A stretch of DNA of 64,000 nt from Pseudomonas oligotrophica (GCF_021726475.1 NZ_JAKJRU010000001.1:558001-622000); one strand, 5' to 3'. Positions 35,690 to 45,117 are shown, counted from the first letter of the stretch. Numbers and translations are program-made. The notes: generated from the sequence alone by a model not told the origin.

Positions 35690-36379
35690 TCAGGCGGGGC
35701 GCCCGTAATCACGGGCGCCGAACAGGGCGGTGCCGATGCGGACCCAGGTCGCGCCTTCGGCAATTGCAGCTTCCAGATCCTGGCTCATGCCCATCGAAAG
35801 CGTATCGAGCGGCAGCTCGAGCGAGTCCTTCAGCTGGCGCAGGCGGGCGAAGGCGGCGCGCTGCTGCTGCGGATCGTCGCTCGGTGCGGGAATGCACATC
35901 AGCCCGCGCAGGCGCAGGCGGGGCAGGGCGGCGACCGCAGCTGCCAGCGCTGCAAGCTCCTGCGGCTCGCAGCCGGCCTTGCTGGCCTCGCCGCTGACAT
36001 TCACCTGCAGGCAGACATTCAGCGGCGGCAGGTGGGCCGGGCGCTGGTCCGACAGGCGCTGGGCGATCTTCAGCCGGTCGACCGAGTGGACCCAGGCGAA
36101 ATGCTCGGCGATGGGTTTGGTCTTGTTCGACTGGATCGGCCCGATGAAATGCCAGGTCAGCGCCAGGTCGCCGAGTTGCGCCTGCTTGTCGAGCGCTTCC
36201 TGCAGGTAGTTCTCGCCGAAATCGACGACGCCGGCGGCGAAGGCTTCGCGGATCGCGACCGCCGGCTGGGTCTTGCTGACGGCCAGCAGGCCGACCGTCG
36301 CCGGGTCGCGCCCCGCAGCTTGCGCCGCCTCACGGATGCGCGCTGCGACCTTTGCAATCTTGTTCGCTATCGTGGACAT
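35690..36379 (-). CDS. yggS: Pyridoxal-phosphate homeostasis protein YggS
   Basis: A 229-residue PLP-binding barrel protein. The PLP lysine is in LLAVSKTQP (about Lys36), with phosphate-binding MGMSQDLEAAI and RIGTALFG near the C-terminus. It has no known enzymatic activity and maintains vitamin B6 and amino-acid balance. It is divergent from pilT with a 65-base gap. Confidence 0.95.
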   Translation of the reverse strand: MSTIANKIAKVAARIREAAQAAGRDPATVGLLAVSKTQPAVAIREAFAAGVVDFGENYLQEALDKQAQLGDLALTWHFIGPIQSNKTKPIAEHFAWVHSVDRLKIAQRLSDQRPAHLPPLNVCLQVNVSGEASKAGCEPQELAALAAAVAALPRLRLRGLMCIPAPSDDPQQQRAAFARLRQLKDSLELPLDTLSMGMSQDLEAAIAEGATWVRIGTALFGARDYGRPA

Positions 36380-36411
36380 TACCTGCGCCCGCGGCCTAGG
36401 GTCTGCGCGGC

Positions 36412-36417
36412 ATTCTA
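36412..36417 (-). promoter_or_regulatory. Candidate -10 hexamer (TAGAAT) for yggS-proC-yggT
   Basis: Minus-strand TAGAAT lies 33 bases upstream of yggS in the pilT/yggS gap. No recognisable -35 is seen. On the opposite strand GGGGAG (36435-36440) is the pilT ribosome binding site. Confidence 0.35.
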
Positions 36418-36444
36418 CCCGCTTGCCTGTAATTGGGGAGTCCC

Positions 36445-37479
36445 ATGGATATCACTGAACTGCTGGCGTTCAGCGCCAAGCAGGGTGCATCGGACCTGCA
36501 CCTTTCCGCCGGCCTGCCGCCGATGATCCGCGTCGATGGCGACGTGCGGCGGATCAACCTGCCGGCCATGGACCACAAGCAGGTACACGCGCTGATCTAC
36601 GACATTATGAACGACAAGCAGCGCAAGGATTTCGAGGAATTCCTCGAGACCGACTTCTCGTTCGAGGTGCCTGGTGTCGCGCGCTTCCGGGTCAACGCCT
36701 TTAACCAGAACCGCGGCGCCGGCGCGGTGTTCCGGACCATTCCGTCCAAGGTCCTGACCATGGAAGACCTGGGCATGGGCGAGGTGTTCCGCAAGATCAC
36801 CGACGTGCCGCGCGGCCTGGTGCTGGTCACCGGCCCCACCGGCTCGGGCAAGTCGACCACCCTGGCGGCGATGCTCGACTACCTGAACAACACCAAGTAC
36901 CACCACATCCTCACCATCGAGGACCCGATCGAATTCGTCCACGAGTCGAAGAAGTGCCTGGTCAACCAGCGCGAGGTGCATCGCGACACCCTCGGCTTCT
37001 CCGAGGCGCTGCGCTCGGCGCTGCGTGAAGACCCGGACATCATCCTGGTCGGCGAGATGCGTGACCTGGAGACCATCCGCCTGGCGCTCACCGCCGCCGA
37101 AACCGGCCACCTGGTGTTCGGCACGCTGCACACCACCTCCGCCGCCAAGACCATCGACCGGGTGGTCGACGTGTTCCCGGCCGAGGAGAAGTCGATGGTC
37201 CGCTCGATGCTCTCCGAGTCGCTGCAGGCGGTGATCTCGCAGACCCTGCTGAAGAAGATCGGCGGCGGCCGGGTCGCCGCCCACGAGATCATGATCGGCA
37301 CCCCGGCCATCCGTAACCTGATCCGTGAGGACAAGGTCGCGCAGATGTACTCGGCGATTCAGACCGGCGGCGCGCTGGGCATGCAGACCCTCGATTCGTG
37401 CCTCAAGAGCCTGGTCGCCAAGGGCCTGGTCAGCCGCGACAGCGCGCGCGAAAAGGCCAAGACGCCGGACAACATCTGA
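36445..37479 (+). CDS. pilT: Type IV pilus retraction ATPase PilT
   Basis: A 344-residue hexameric secretion ATPase that powers pilus retraction and twitching motility. Walker A is VTGPTGSGKSTT (about 130-141), the Asp box is HHILTIEDPIEF, Walker B is ILVGEMRD and the His box is TGHLVFGTLHT. The C-terminal AIRNLIREDK retraction-associated motif is present. The start at 36445 follows GGGGAG. It is 65 bases upstream of pilU. Confidence 0.98.
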   Translation: MDITELLAFSAKQGASDLHLSAGLPPMIRVDGDVRRINLPAMDHKQVHALIYDIMNDKQRKDFEEFLETDFSFEVPGVARFRVNAFNQNRGAGAVFRTIPSKVLTMEDLGMGEVFRKITDVPRGLVLVTGPTGSGKSTTLAAMLDYLNNTKYHHILTIEDPIEFVHESKKCLVNQREVHRDTLGFSEALRSALREDPDIILVGEMRDLETIRLALTAAETGHLVFGTLHTTSAAKTIDRVVDVFPAEEKSMVRSMLSESLQAVISQTLLKKIGGGRVAAHEIMIGTPAIRNLIREDKVAQMYSAIQTGGALGMQTLDSCLKSLVAKGLVSRDSAREKAKTPDNI

Positions 37480-37543
37480 TCCCGGCCGAGGATCGTCACC
37501 GGCCGCCCGAGGCGGCCTCGCCAGTCAACTGCGAGTCAGCACC

Positions 37544-38689
37544 ATGGATTTCGAGAAACTGTTGCGCCTGATGGTGGAAAAGGGCGGCTCCGACCTGTTC
37601 ATCACCGCCGGCGTGCCGCCGTCGATGAAGGTCAACGGCAAGATCCTGCCGGTCAGCAAGACGGCCATGTCGCCGGAAATGACCCGCGAAACCGTGCATG
37701 CGGTGATGAACGAGCAGCAACGCCGCGAGTTCACCGAGAACCACGAATGCAACTTCGCCATCAGCGCCCGCGGCATCGGTCGCTTCCGCGTCAGCGCCTT
37801 CTACCAGCGCAACCTCGCCGGCATGGTGCTGCGGCGCATCGAGACCAACATCCCGACGATGGAGGACCTCAAGCTGCCCGACGTGCTGAAGAAGCTGGCG
37901 ATGACCAAGCGCGGCCTGGTGCTGTTCGTCGGCGCCACCGGCACCGGCAAGTCCACCTCGCTGGCGGCGATGATCGGCTACCGCAACAAGAACTCGAGCG
38001 GCCACATCATCTCCATCGAGGACCCCATCGAATTCATCCACCAGCACCAGAGCTGCATCGTCACCCAGCGCGAGGTGGGCATCGACACCGAGTCGTTCGA
38101 CGTGGCGCTGAAGAACACCCTGCGTCAGGCGCCGGATGTGATCCTCATCGGTGAGGTGCGTACGCGCGAGACCATGGACTATGCGGTGGCCTTCGCCGAA
38201 ACCGGCCACCTGTGCCTGGCCACCCTGCACGCCAACAATGCCAACCAGGCGCTGGACCGGATCATCAACTTCTTCCCCGCCGACCGGCAGCAGCAGGTGT
38301 GGATGGACCTGTCGCTCAACCTCAAGGCGATCGTCGCCCAGCAGCTGGTGCCCACCCCCGACGGCAAGAGCCGCCGCGCGGTGATCGAGGTGCTGATCAA
38401 CACGCCGCTGGCCGCCGACCTGATTCGCAAGGGCGAGGTACACGAACTCAAGGGCCTGATGAAGCGCTCCACCGAGCAGGGCATGCAGACCTTCGACCAG
38501 GCGCTGTACAGCCTCTACGTGCAGGGCGAGATCACCTACGAGGACGCGCTGGCCCACGCCGACTCGGCCAACGACCTGCGCCTGATGATCAAGCTCGGTT
38601 CGGAAACCGACAGTGAGCACCTCTCCAGCGTGTCCCAGGGCCTGCAGCTGGAAGTCAGCGACGACGATCCGGGCTTTCGCGGACGCTGA
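37544..38689 (+). CDS. pilU: Type IV pilus retraction ATPase PilU
   Basis: A 381-residue PilT paralogue. Walker A is VGATGTGKSTS, the Asp box is ISIEDPIEF and Walker B is ILIGEVRT, in which the usual MRD is VRT, as in PilU. It assists PilT under load. The start ATG at 37544 gives MDFEKLLRLMVEKGGSDLF, the family N-terminus. A small hairpin (GGCCGCC/GGCGGCC, 37501-37517) lies between pilT and pilU. The last 35 bases overlap the convergent TIGR03915 gene. Confidence 0.97.
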   Translation: MDFEKLLRLMVEKGGSDLFITAGVPPSMKVNGKILPVSKTAMSPEMTRETVHAVMNEQQRREFTENHECNFAISARGIGRFRVSAFYQRNLAGMVLRRIETNIPTMEDLKLPDVLKKLAMTKRGLVLFVGATGTGKSTSLAAMIGYRNKNSSGHIISIEDPIEFIHQHQSCIVTQREVGIDTESFDVALKNTLRQAPDVILIGEVRTRETMDYAVAFAETGHLCLATLHANNANQALDRIINFFPADRQQQVWMDLSLNLKAIVAQQLVPTPDGKSRRAVIEVLINTPLAADLIRKGEVHELKGLMKRSTEQGMQTFDQALYSLYVQGEITYEDALAHADSANDLRLMIKLGSETDSEHLSSVSQGLQLEVSDDDPGFRGR

Positions 38690-39542
38690 CTTCGCCCTGG
38701 CCCGCCGCCAGGCCGCGGGCTTCCCGACCGATGCGTCGGCCGGCGCGCCCCACCAGCGCGGCGGCCTGGCCGGTGCGCCTGTCGCCGTTGCGTGCGCCCA
38801 CCAGCAGTTCGCAGATCGCCGTGCCTTCGGGCAGGTCCTTCCAGAAGCGTGCCGGCAGGCCCTTGAGCAGCGCCTCGCGATTGGCCCGCGCGGGATTGAA
38901 GATGCTGCGGTAATAGGCCAGCCAGAGCGCCTCGTCCGGATCTGCCGCGGTTTGCGCGAGCGCCCGCCAGGTGGGCGGGCAGGGGCTGACCAGCGCCGCG
39001 CGCCGGCCATCCCAGAGCGCCGCCGCCTGCGGCGTGGCGATCATCCAGGGCGTGCCGCCCATGCGCCGGGCGAAATGCTCGATGGCCAGCTCGAGCACGT
39101 CGTGGGCCGGTTCGTGCCAGGCCACGAAGTGCTTGGCCGGCTCTCCCAGCGGGCGGAAGCGGACGAACGCATGCAGATGGTGCAGCTCGCGGCGCACGGC
39201 CTTGGCGCGGCGCTGCAGCAGGCTGCCGTCCGGGTCGCCGGCCAGTAGCGCGCTGCGGTCGCCGCGGCTGGCACGCCAGAGCACACGGTAGAGCAGGCTC
39301 CAGCGAGCCTCGCAGCGAAAGCGCGCGGCGAGCTGCAACAGGGCCGGGAGTTCACGCGGGATACGGAACGACGCGCCCGGTTGGGCTGGCAGGTCATCCG
39401 CGGCGGCGCCGAACAGGTCGCCGGTGCGATCGCCGGGGCCGTCCAGCCAGACCACTTCATCTGGTGCCAGGCCCGCCAGCAGGCAGTGGCGGGCCTCTGC
39501 ACGCCAGGCCTCGAAGGTGCCGTCGAAACGGATCTGCCGCAT
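38655..39542 (-). CDS. TIGR03915/DUF4130-family putative DNA repair protein
   Basis: A 295-residue protein that pairs with the adjacent radical-SAM gene. FVRFRPLGEPAKHFVAWHEPAHDVLELAIEHFARRM and the segment PWMIATPQAAALWDG are typical of the DUF4130 region, which is also found fused to uracil-DNA glycosylase-like domains in other bacteria. The catalytic function is unknown. Its ATG overlaps the stop of the radical-SAM gene (TGATG). Its 3' end runs 35 bases into the convergent pilU gene. I choose the ATG over a GTG six bases earlier. Confidence 0.88.
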   Translation of the reverse strand: MRQIRFDGTFEAWRAEARHCLLAGLAPDEVVWLDGPGDRTGDLFGAAADDLPAQPGASFRIPRELPALLQLAARFRCEARWSLLYRVLWRASRGDRSALLAGDPDGSLLQRRAKAVRRELHHLHAFVRFRPLGEPAKHFVAWHEPAHDVLELAIEHFARRMGGTPWMIATPQAAALWDGRRAALVSPCPPTWRALAQTAADPDEALWLAYYRSIFNPARANREALLKGLPARFWKDLPEGTAICELLVGARNGDRRTGQAAALVGRAGRRIGREARGLAAGQGEVSVRESPDRRR

Positions 39543-40753
39543 CACCACAGCTCCAGCTGGGCCGAGCCGTCACGCAGGCGCTGGCGCAGTACGGCGGACT
39601 CGAGCGTGGCCTGGCGCGGCCGGTAGTCCTGGGTGATGACGAAGGGCGCCGCCTTCTCCACCGCGCAGCGCAGGCGCTGCAAGTCGGCATAGCGCAGTCG
39701 TCGCTCGCGGCGCAGCTCGGCGAGGCGCCTGGCGTTGAGCACGCCGATGCCCGGCACGCGGGCGATCAGCGCGGGCTCGGCGCGGTTCAGGTCGACCGGG
39801 AACAAGGCGCGGTTGGCCAGCGCCCAAGCCAGCTTGGGGTCGATGTCCAGCGCCAGGTTGCCGTTGTCCGGCAGCAGCTCGCCGGCGCGAAAGCCGTAGC
39901 CGCGCAGCAGGAAGTCGGCCTGGTAGAGGCGATGCTCGCGCAGCAGGGGCGGCGGCTGCTGGGCAAGCATGCGCGGGCTCTGCGGGATGGGGCTGAACGC
40001 CGAGTAGTAGACGCGTCGCAGGCGAAAGCCATCGTACAGCGTTTCGGCGGTGCGCAGGATGGTGCCGTCGTCGCTCGCGTCGGCGCCGATGATCATCTGC
40101 GTGCTCTGCCCGGCCGGGGCGAACGTTGCGCCGCGTGGCTCCTGCTGCGCCTGCTGTTCGCCCGTCCGGATCACGCCCATCGCCTGGCGGATGCTGCGGG
40201 CGCGTTTCTCCGGCGCCAGGCGCAGCAGCCCCTGCTCGGTGGGCAGTTCGACGTTCACGCTCAGCCGGTCGGCATGGCGGCCGGCTTCGGCGATCAGCAA
40301 CGGATCGGCGTCGGGAATGGTCTTGAGGTGGATGTAGCCGCGGAATTCATGTTCCTCGCGCAACAGCCGGGCGACGCGGACCAGCTGTTCCATGGTGTAG
40401 TCGGCGCTGCGGATGATGCCGGAGCTGAGGAACAGCCCGCTGACCAGGTTGCGCCGGTAGAAGTCCAGCGTCAGGCGCACCACCTCCTCGGGTGTGAAGC
40501 GTGCCCGCGGCACGTCGCTGGATCGGCGGTTGATGCAATACTGGCAGTCATACAGGCAGAAGTTGGTCAGCAGGATCTTCAGCAGCGAGACGCAGCGCCC
40601 GTCCGGCGTGAAGCTGTGGCAGATGCCCATGCCGCTGGTCGAACCCAGGCCGCTGCGCCCTTTCGAGCTGCGCCGGGGCGCGCCGCTGCTGGCGCAGGAG
40701 GCGTCATACTTGGCCGCATCGGCAAGAATGCTGAGCTTGTCGATCAGTTGCAT
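39542..40753 (-). CDS. TIGR03916-family radical SAM protein, putative DNA modification/repair
   Basis: A 403-residue radical-SAM protein. The cluster ligands are Cys66, Cys70 and Cys73 (CLYDCQYC), followed by a TIM-barrel with NVELPTEQGL. The C-terminus holds a helix-hairpin-helix-like DNA-binding segment (ALIARVPGIGVLNARRLAELRRE). It always accompanies the DUF4130 partner, as here. Its reaction is undescribed as far as I know. A near-consensus LexA box lies 16 bases before its start and overlaps its promoter, so SOS induction is likely. Confidence 0.92.
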   Translation of the reverse strand: MQLIDKLSILADAAKYDASCASSGAPRRSSKGRSGLGSTSGMGICHSFTPDGRCVSLLKILLTNFCLYDCQYCINRRSSDVPRARFTPEEVVRLTLDFYRRNLVSGLFLSSGIIRSADYTMEQLVRVARLLREEHEFRGYIHLKTIPDADPLLIAEAGRHADRLSVNVELPTEQGLLRLAPEKRARSIRQAMGVIRTGEQQAQQEPRGATFAPAGQSTQMIIGADASDDGTILRTAETLYDGFRLRRVYYSAFSPIPQSPRMLAQQPPPLLREHRLYQADFLLRGYGFRAGELLPDNGNLALDIDPKLAWALANRALFPVDLNRAEPALIARVPGIGVLNARRLAELRRERRLRYADLQRLRCAVEKAAPFVITQDYRPRQATLESAVLRQRLRDGSAQLELW

Positions 40754-40768
40754 AGAAAGACCACTGGA

Positions 40769-40810
40769 TACTGTTCATGCATACAGTATCATGGCGATTG
40801 GCACATTCAA
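40769..40810 (-). promoter_or_regulatory. LexA (SOS) box overlapping the promoter of the radical-SAM pair
   Basis: TACTGTTCATGCATACAGTA (40769-40788) fits CTG-N10-CAG with TA-rich flanks. It agrees with the E. coli LexA consensus TACTGTATATATATACAGTA at 16 of 20 positions. On the minus strand TTGAAT (40810-40805) and TACTGT (40788-40783), 16 bases apart, form a promoter whose -10 lies in the box. The box may also affect the divergent TM2 gene. Confidence 0.8.
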
Positions 40811-40847
40811 CGACCGGCCGGCGGGCCGCGACGAGGGGGAACGACAC

Positions 40848-41249
40848 ATGCAGCGCGACACCCACAGCAAGGTCATCGGCTATCTGCTCTGGATCTTCGG
40901 CTTTCTCGGCTCGCACCGCTTCTATTACGGCAGGCCGGTCACCGGCACCATCTGGTTCTTCACCCTCGGCCTGTTGTTTGTCGGCTGGATCATCGACCTG
41001 TTCCTGATCCCGTCGATGGACCGCGAGGCGGACCTGCGCTTCCGCGCCGGGCCGCTCGACTACAACATCGCCTGGATCCTGCTGACCTTCCTCGGCGTGT
41101 TCGGCGTGCACCGCATGTACCAGGGCAAATGGATCAGCGGCATCCTCTACCTGTTCACCGGCGGGCTGTTCTTCATCGGCGTGCTCTACGACTTCTGGAC
41201 GCTGAACGACCAGATCTCCGAACGCAACGCCCAGCGCAGCAGCTTCTGA
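40848..41249 (+). CDS. Double TM2-domain membrane protein
   Basis: A 133-residue protein with two TM2 repeats. Repeat 1: VIGYLLWIFGFLGSHRFYYG, then FFTLGLLFVGWIIDLFLIP. Repeat 2: ILLTFLGVFGVHRMYQGK, then LFTGGLFFIGVLYDFWTLND. Each repeat has two helices linked by a G-x-H-R-F/M-Y turn. The function is unknown. The start at 40848 follows AGGGGGA. It is divergent from the SOS-box-controlled radical-SAM pair and convergent with pyrC'. Confidence 0.88.
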   Translation: MQRDTHSKVIGYLLWIFGFLGSHRFYYGRPVTGTIWFFTLGLLFVGWIIDLFLIPSMDREADLRFRAGPLDYNIAWILLTFLGVFGVHRMYQGKWISGILYLFTGGLFFIGVLYDFWTLNDQISERNAQRSSF

Positions 41250-41267
41250 CAACCCTGCGGGGCGGCA

Positions 41268-41286
41268 GCCGGAGGCGGGCTCCGGC
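41268..41286. terminator. Hairpin between TM2 gene and pyrC'
   Basis: GCCGGAG (41268-41274) pairs with CTCCGGC (41280-41286), loop GCGGG. It sits in the 46-base gap between convergent genes. No U tract is present. Confidence 0.4.
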
Positions 41287-41295
41287 CGCGCAGCC

Positions 41296-42567
41296 TCAGG
41301 CCTGGTAGACGAGCTTGCCGTCGACCAGCGTGTAGCGCACCGCGCCCGGCAGGCAGTGGCCAAGGAAGGGACTGTTGCGGCCGCGCGACAACCAGGTCTC
41401 GCCGGCCAGGGTCGAGGCGTTCGGATCGAACAGCACCAGGTCGGCGGCTTCGCCAACCGCCAGGCGGCCGGCAGGCAGCCCGAGCGCCTGGGCCGGTCCG
41501 CTGGACAGGCGTGCCAGCAGGGTCGGCAGGTCCAGCAGGCCATCCTGCACCAGGGTCAGGGCCAGCGGCAGCTGGAGTTCCACGCCGCTGATGCCTGGCT
41601 CGGTCTCGCCGAACGGCGCGAGCTTGGCATCGGCCTCGTGGGGCTGGTGATGGCTGGCGATGGCGCCGATCACCCCGGCGCGCACCGCCTCGCGCAGGCC
41701 CTCGCGGTCGGCGATGCTGCGCAGCGGCGGCTGCACGTGGTAGAGGCTGGAGAAGCCGTGCAGCGCCTCGTCGGTGAGGATCAACTGGTACATGGCCACG
41801 TCGGCGGTCACCGGCAGGCCGCGGGCCTGGGCTTCGGCGATCATCTGCGCGCCGCGTGCGCTGGACAGCTGGCTGAAGTGGGCACGCACGCCGGCGCGCT
41901 CGACCAGCAACAGGTGGCGTGCCAGGGCCACGGTCTCGGCCGTCTCCGGGATGCCGGCCAGGCCGAGGAAACTGGCCGCTGGCCCCTCGTGTGCCAGGCC
42001 GCCTTCGGCCAGGTCGCGGTCCTGCGAATGGATCACCACGGTCAGGTCGAAGGTCGCCGCGTACTCCAGGGCGCGACGCAGGTTGCGGACGCTACCGAAC
42101 TCGGTCAGGCCGTTGCCGAAGGCGACACAGCCGGCGTCGCGCAGGGCGACCAGCTCGGCAAGCTGCTCGCCGGCCAGGCCGCGGCTCAGTGCGCCGATAG
42201 GGAACACCTTGGCGTGGCCGGACTCGCGGGCGCGGTCGAGGATCAGCTCGGCCACCGCCGTGGTATCCAGTACCGGCCGGGTGTTCGGCGGGCAGCACAG
42301 GCTGGTGACGCCGCCGGCAGCTGCAGCCAGGGTTTCGCTGGCGATGCTGCCCTTGCGGCTGTAGCCTGGCTCGCGCAGGGCCACGGACAGGTCCACCAGG
42401 CCGGGTGCGGCGACCAGGCCACCGGCGTCGATCCGCTGGGTTGCGGCAAAGCCTGCCGGTGCCGCGCCGATGGCGGCGATGCGGCCGTCTTCCAGGTGAA
42501 GGTCGGCGACCTCGTCCCGCCCGCTGGCCGGGTCGATGACGCGCGCGCCGAGGATACTGGTCAGCAT
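41296..42567 (-). CDS. pyrC': Non-catalytic dihydroorotase homologue (PyrC')
   Basis: A 423-residue dihydroorotase-like protein. The metal motif DxHVHxREPG of active enzymes is replaced by [10 protein letters not shown], so the zinc-binding histidines are absent and catalysis is not expected. In Pseudomonas a non-catalytic homologue holds the aspartate transcarbamoylase dodecamer together, and the adjacent pyrB supports that role here. It overlaps pyrB by seven bases. A true pyrC should exist elsewhere in the genome. Confidence 0.94.
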   Translation of the reverse strand: MLTSILGARVIDPASGRDEVADLHLEDGRIAAIGAAPAGFAATQRIDAGGLVAAPGLVDLSVALREPGYSRKGSIASETLAAAAGGVTSLCCPPNTRPVLDTTAVAELILDRARESGHAKVFPIGALSRGLAGEQLAELVALRDAGCVAFGNGLTEFGSVRNLRRALEYAATFDLTVVIHSQDRDLAEGGLAHEGPAASFLGLAGIPETAETVALARHLLLVERAGVRAHFSQLSSARGAQMIAEAQARGLPVTADVAMYQLILTDEALHGFSSLYHVQPPLRSIADREGLREAVRAGVIGAIASHHQPHEADAKLAPFGETEPGISGVELQLPLALTLVQDGLLDLPTLLARLSSGPAQALGLPAGRLAVGEAADLVLFDPNASTLAGETWLSRGRNSPFLGHCLPGAVRYTLVDGKLVYQA

Positions 42568-43583
42568 CGGGTCTGCTCCTCGGAGATGTTTTCGGATTCG
42601 AGCTGGCGCTGCGCGGCCTGGCCGCTCATGGCCATGGACAGCACGGCCATGCGGATGGCGATGCCGTAGGTGACCTGGTTGAGGATCACCGACTGCGGGC
42701 CGTCGGCGACCGCCGATTCGATCTCCACGCCACGGTTGATCGGCCCAGGATGCATGACGATGGCGTCGGGCCTGGCCAGTGCCAGGCGCGCGGTGGTCAG
42801 GCCGTAGAGCCGGTAGAACTCGCCTTCGCTGGGCAGCAGCCCGCTCTGCATGCGTTCGCGCTGCAGGCGCAGCATGATGACCACGTCGACGTCGCGCAGG
42901 CCTTCGTCCATGTCGCTGAACACTCGCACGCCGTACTGCTCGAGCCCTTCGGGCAGCAGCGTGCGTGGGCCGATGACGCGGATGTCCGGGCAGCCCAGGG
43001 TGCGCAGCGCCAGCATGTTCGAGCGCGCCACCCGCGAATGCAGGATGTCGCCGACGATGGCTACCGAAAGGTTCTCGAAGCTGCCCTTGTGCCGGCGGAT
43101 GGTCAGCATGTCGAGCATGCCCTGGGTCGGGTGGGCATGGCGGCCGTCGCCGCCGTTGATCACCGCGACATTGGGGCTGACGTATTCGGCGATGAAATGC
43201 GCGGCGCCCGAGTCGGCATGGCGCACCACGAACATGTCGGCGGCCATGGCCTCGAGGTTACGCAGGGTATCGGTCAGTGTCTCGCCCTTGCTGGTCGAGG
43301 AGGTCGAGACATTCAGCGTGATGACGTCGGCCGACAACCGCTGGGCGGCCAGCTCGAAGGTGGTGCGGGTGCGCGTGGAGTTCTCGAAGAACACGTTGCA
43401 CACGGTCTTGCCGCGCAGCAGCGGCACCTTCTTTACCGCACGTGCGCCCACCTCGAGGAAGGAGTCGGCGGTGTCGAGGATTTCGGTGAGCAGTTCGCGG
43501 GACAGGCCGTCCAGCGAGAGGAAGTGGCGCAGCTGACCGTTGTCGTTCAGCTGCAGCGGGCGCTTGGCAGCGGTTGGCATCAT
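42561..43583 (-). CDS. pyrB: Aspartate carbamoyltransferase catalytic chain
   Basis: A 340-residue enzyme that joins carbamoyl phosphate and aspartate in pyrimidine synthesis. [13 protein letters not shown] carries the carbamoyl-phosphate-binding STRTR, and HPTQ and HPGPINRG supply the other active-site residues. The N-terminal extension before [10 protein letters not shown] is typical of class A Pseudomonas ATCase. Nine bases after pyrR; overlaps pyrC'. Two ATG codons are adjacent (43583 and 43580). Confidence 0.97.
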   Translation of the reverse strand: MMPTAAKRPLQLNDNGQLRHFLSLDGLSRELLTEILDTADSFLEVGARAVKKVPLLRGKTVCNVFFENSTRTRTTFELAAQRLSADVITLNVSTSSTSKGETLTDTLRNLEAMAADMFVVRHADSGAAHFIAEYVSPNVAVINGGDGRHAHPTQGMLDMLTIRRHKGSFENLSVAIVGDILHSRVARSNMLALRTLGCPDIRVIGPRTLLPEGLEQYGVRVFSDMDEGLRDVDVVIMLRLQRERMQSGLLPSEGEFYRLYGLTTARLALARPDAIVMHPGPINRGVEIESAVADGPQSVILNQVTYGIAIRMAVLSMAMSGQAAQRQLESENISEEQTRC

Positions 43584-43592
43584 CGCGGGATC

Positions 43593-44105
43593 TCAGTTGG
43601 CGGTGTCGAGCGTCTGGAGTTCGAGGGCGAGCGGCGCGGGGCCGAGCAATTTTACCCGCTGCTCGGCCGTCAGCGACAGCGTGGCGCCGACCACGTCGGG
43701 GCGGATCGGCAGCTCGCGCGCATCGAGGTCGAGCAGGCAGACCAGCGTCACGCTGGCCGGCCGGCCGTAGTCGAACAGTTCGTTCAGCGCGGCGCGGATC
43801 GTCCGGCCGGTCATCAGCACGTCGTCCACCAGCACCAAGTGCTGGCCCTCGATCTCGAAGGGTAGCTCCGAAGGCCGCACCTGGGGGTGCAGGCCGTTCT
43901 GCGTGAAATCGTCGCGGTAGAAGGAGACGTCGAGAATGCCCAGCGCGTCGTCACGGCCGCTGGCGGCCAGCAGGGCCTGGGCGACCCAGACGCCGCCGGT
44001 GCGGATGCCAACGAAGCGGGGTTCGGCTATGCCGTGGCGGGTCAGGTGGGCGTCCAGCGCGCGGGCCATTTCCGGCAGCAGCTGGTCAGGATTGGGCAGG
44101 TTCAT
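43593..44105 (-). CDS. pyrR: Bifunctional pyr operon regulator / uracil phosphoribosyltransferase PyrR
   Basis: A 170-residue protein with the type I phosphoribosyltransferase PRPP loop [18 protein letters not shown]. It is in the pyrR-pyrB-pyrC' operon. In Gram-positives PyrR binds mRNA to attenuate pyr genes; in pseudomonads it is a pyr regulator and has weak or absent UPRTase activity. The start follows AAGGAGA. No attenuator structure is obvious in the 14-base gap before it. Confidence 0.95.
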   Translation of the reverse strand: MNLPNPDQLLPEMARALDAHLTRHGIAEPRFVGIRTGGVWVAQALLAASGRDDALGILDVSFYRDDFTQNGLHPQVRPSELPFEIEGQHLVLVDDVLMTGRTIRAALNELFDYGRPASVTLVCLLDLDARELPIRPDVVGATLSLTAEQRVKLLGPAPLALELQTLDTAN

Positions 44106-44119
44106 CTGATCTCCTTGAG

Positions 44120-44551
44120 TCAATCTCGCTGGCTGTGCTCGGCGAGCCAGCCTTCCAGCAACAGGGCGGCGGCCAGGGCATCCACCGGGCGTTCGCGATA
44201 GCCGCCGCGCTGGCCCTCGCGCAGGCGCTGGCCCTTGGCCTCGAAGGTGGTCAGCCGTTCGTCGTGGCTGTGCACCGGCAGGTTGAAGCGCCCGTGCAGG
44301 CGGCGCGCGAACTTCAGCGCGCGCTCGCTCATCTCGCTGGGGCTGCCGTCCATGTTCAGCGGCAGGCCGACCACCAGGGCGTCCGGCTGCCACTCGGCGA
44401 TCAGTCGCTCGAGCTGGCTCCAGTCCGGCACGCCGTTCTGCGCCTTGAGCACGCAGAGTTCGCGCGCCTGGCCGGTGATCGCCTGGCCAACGGCCACGCC
44501 GATCTGCCGGGTGCCGTAGTCGAAGCCGAGCAGCAGGCGCGGCGCGCTCAC
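44120..44551 (-). CDS. ruvX: Putative pre-16S rRNA nuclease YqgF (RuvX)
   Basis: A 143-residue RNase H-fold protein. The catalytic Asp is in [17 protein letters not shown], with [11 protein letters not shown] and HDERLTT as the other conserved blocks and a C-terminal [12 protein letters not shown]. It processes the 5' end of 16S rRNA in E. coli. The start is GTG, overlapping the algH stop in GTGA. Confidence 0.95.
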   Translation of the reverse strand: MSAPRLLLGFDYGTRQIGVAVGQAITGQARELCVLKAQNGVPDWSQLERLIAEWQPDALVVGLPLNMDGSPSEMSERALKFARRLHGRFNLPVHSHDERLTTFEAKGQRLREGQRGGYRERPVDALAAALLLEGWLAEHSQRD

Positions 44552-45117
44552 GCGTGGCCTGCCTGGCTGCTGAGCAGTGTCAGGTCGATGCCGAGGCTCG
44601 CGGCGGCCGCCTTCAGGCGCTGGTCATGGGGTAGTTCGAAGAGGATGTCCAGGCGCGCCGGGCAGCTGAGCCAGGTGTTGCCGGCCAGTTCGGCCTCGAG
44701 TTGCCCAGCGTCCCAGCCGGCGTAGCCGAGGGCGATCAGGTAGCGCTGCGGGCCGTCGCCGTCGGCGATGGCGAAGAGCACGTCCTGCGAGGTGGTCATG
44801 CCCAGCTCGCCCAGCGCCAGGGTGGCCTGGTAGCTGTGGTCGCGCGGATGCAGGACGAAGCCGCGGTCGGTCTGCACCGGCCCGCCGGAGAACACCGGCA
44901 AGCTCTGGCAGAGCGCCGGGCTGGCCTGGTCGGGGCGCAGTTGCTCGAGCACGTCGGCGAGGCTGAGGCCGCTCGGGTCGTTCACCACCAGGCCCATGGC
45001 GCCCTCGGGGCCGTGCTCGACCAGGTAGATCAGCTTGTGGGCAAAGTTGGGATCGGCCATGTGCGGCATGGCCATCAGGAAATGGTGCTTGAGGTAGCTG
45101 GGCGCGGTGCTTTTCAT
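44548..45117 (-). CDS. algH: AlgH/YqgE family protein (DUF179)
   Basis: A 189-residue soluble protein ([28 protein letters not shown], then [13 protein letters not shown]). It is called AlgH in P. aeruginosa, where it was tied to alginate transcription; a redox- or nucleotide-linked role has been proposed, but its biochemical function is unsettled. It is translationally coupled to ruvX. Confidence 0.94.
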   Translation of the reverse strand: MKSTAPSYLKHHFLMAMPHMADPNFAHKLIYLVEHGPEGAMGLVVNDPSGLSLADVLEQLRPDQASPALCQSLPVFSGGPVQTDRGFVLHPRDHSYQATLALGELGMTTSQDVLFAIADGDGPQRYLIALGYAGWDAGQLEAELAGNTWLSCPARLDILFELPHDQRLKAAAASLGIDLTLLSSQAGHA

